NCBI GenBank assembly: GCA_030146225.1 | Contig: JASLCA010000011.1 | Coordinates: forward strand, 1 to 6,995 | Origin: Sphingobacterium sp. | GTDB taxonomy: Bacteria; Bacteroidota; Bacteroidia; Sphingobacteriales; Sphingobacteriaceae | DNA: 6,995 nt | Reading direction: 5' to 3' | Program-made: the position numbers and the translations under genes | Shown: positions 6,423 through 6,995 of the stretch, in pieces | How positions within the stretch are numbered: position 1 is the first letter of the stretch | Layout of the letters: each line of letters starts with the position of its first letter | The notes under the pieces: generated by a model | What the model was told of the DNA's origin: nothing | Seen by the model: only the letters and a program-made list of their open reading frames with translations | The model's database searches: none

Positions 6423-6539
6423 TTATTAAGTCTCAAACGTTAGGTCCAAAGTAGTATAACGATTGTTGTACCCTCTGCGCAGCTTCAAACCGGCTAAGGT
6501 CTGTGGCGCAGTAAAGTCTACGATCTGTGACTTATATAA
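6423..6539 (-). repeat. Structured intergenic segment with imperfect inverted-repeat ends
   Basis: This fills most of the gap between the two transketolase genes. The left end TTATTAAGTCTCA and the complement of the right end, TTATATAAGTCACA, match with one inserted base and one mismatch, so the segment could fold back on itself. Inside are a stem CGTTA/TAACG (6438-6442 with 6457-6461) and a stem CTGCGC/GCGCAG (6475-6480 with 6506-6511) enclosing AGC/GCT. By hand count 36 of 70 bases at 6461-6530 are G or C, higher than other gaps here. No target-site duplication is clear. It could be a structured mRNA element, a small palindromic repeat, or the site of an internal promoter; none is proven. 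Confidence 0.45.
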
Positions 6540-6995
6540 TTAATAATCTCCAAGCGTTCTAGGCAACTGGTTTAATGCAGTTTCTAGTTGTGCGTCATTC
6601 GGCGCAACACCATGCCATTTGTGGGATCCCATCATAAAGTCTACACCATTGCCCATCTCTGTGTGCAATAGGATAACCACTGGCTTGCCTTTTCCTGTAA
6701 GCGCTTTAGCTTCTTCCAGTCCAGCGATTACCGCAGTCATATCGTTTCCTTTTAATACATCTAATACTTCCCAGCCAAATGCTTCCCATTTAGCACGTAG
6801 GTTGCCTAAAGATAAAACTTGGTCAGTAGAACCATCAATCTGTGCTCTGTTGTAGTCAACAGCTGCAATAACATTGTCCATCTTATTGTGAGGCGCATAC
6901 ATTGCTGCTTCCCAAACTTGACCTTCTTGAAGCTCGCCATCACCCATTAAAACATAAACTAGGCTTTCGTCCTTGTTTAGTTTTTTAGCTTGCGC
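6540..6995 (-). CDS. Transketolase, N-terminal subunit (5' part cut by window edge)
   Basis: The last 151 residues of the TPP-binding half of transketolase. The frame is open through the right edge with no stop, reading AQAKKLNKDESLVYVL before the motif, so the start lies outside the window and the Met at 6947 is internal. MGDGELQEGQVWEAA through AAVDYNRAQIDG is the classic GDG-(~26-28)-N motif that binds the Mg2+-diphosphate of TPP. Further on, ILLHTEMGNGVDFM and a His-Gly in SHKWHGVAPND match the family. The protein ends in LPRTLGDY, an ending I recall as common for these subunits. It forms the active enzyme with the C-terminal subunit encoded downstream. Confidence 0.95.
   Translation of the reverse strand, partial: AQAKKLNKDESLVYVLMGDGELQEGQVWEAAMYAPHNKMDNVIAAVDYNRAQIDGSTDQVLSLGNLRAKWEAFGWEVLDVLKGNDMTAVIAGLEEAKALTGKGKPVVILLHTEMGNGVDFMMGSHKWHGVAPNDAQLETALNQLPRTLGDY

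Noticed and set aside
6429..6539. Two open minus-strand frames in the transketolase gap as a small gene or readthrough extension
   Set aside because: About 32-37 codons without a stop is expected by chance fairly often; neither frame has an ATG start, and LGDY appears to be a normal transketolase end. Kept only as part of the gap finding.
1..6995. CRISPR array, transposase, phage or toxin-antitoxin genes
   Set aside because: No regularly spaced direct DNA repeats, no transposase or integrase motifs and no small paired toxin-like ORFs were seen on either strand.

Overview
The window looks like chromosomal DNA from a member of the Bacteroidota, most likely Sphingobacteriaceae or a close relative (inference). 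Four things point that way: a tRNA-Leu promoter with the Bacteroidota spacing TTTG-N19-TAnnTTTG, no Shine-Dalgarno sequences before the genes, a transketolase split into two genes, and the protein families present. The base composition is AT-rich between genes.

Layout from left to right. A tRNA-Leu(CAA) lies on the minus strand at the left edge, with its own promoter. Divergent from it is rlmI on the plus strand, encoding a 23S rRNA cytosine methyltransferase. A perfect 17-bp inverted repeat then acts as a two-way terminator between rlmI and everything that follows, because all remaining genes are on the minus strand. Read in the direction of transcription (from the right edge), these are the N-terminal half of a split transketolase (cut by the window edge), a 149-nt gap with inverted-repeat ends, the C-terminal transketolase half, an ECF sigma factor 12 nt downstream, a one-helix membrane protein that is probably its anti-sigma factor, and a small secreted helical protein whose start overlaps the previous stop by one base. 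A long hairpin terminator closes that group. Then come a class III PLP-dependent aminotransferase and a secreted SGNH/GDSL hydrolase that ends in the shared terminator.

Functionally, the right two thirds joins central carbon metabolism (transketolase) to a three-gene envelope-signalling cassette: sigma factor, membrane anti-sigma candidate and periplasmic Spy/CpxP-like candidate. The spacing suggests they can be transcribed together. The least familiar elements are the five copies of a Pro-x-x-Tyr-Phe-Glu motif spaced about 30 residues apart in the cytoplasmic part of the anti-sigma candidate, and the structured 149-nt gap between the two transketolase halves. Nothing looks like a phage, transposase, CRISPR array or defence system.
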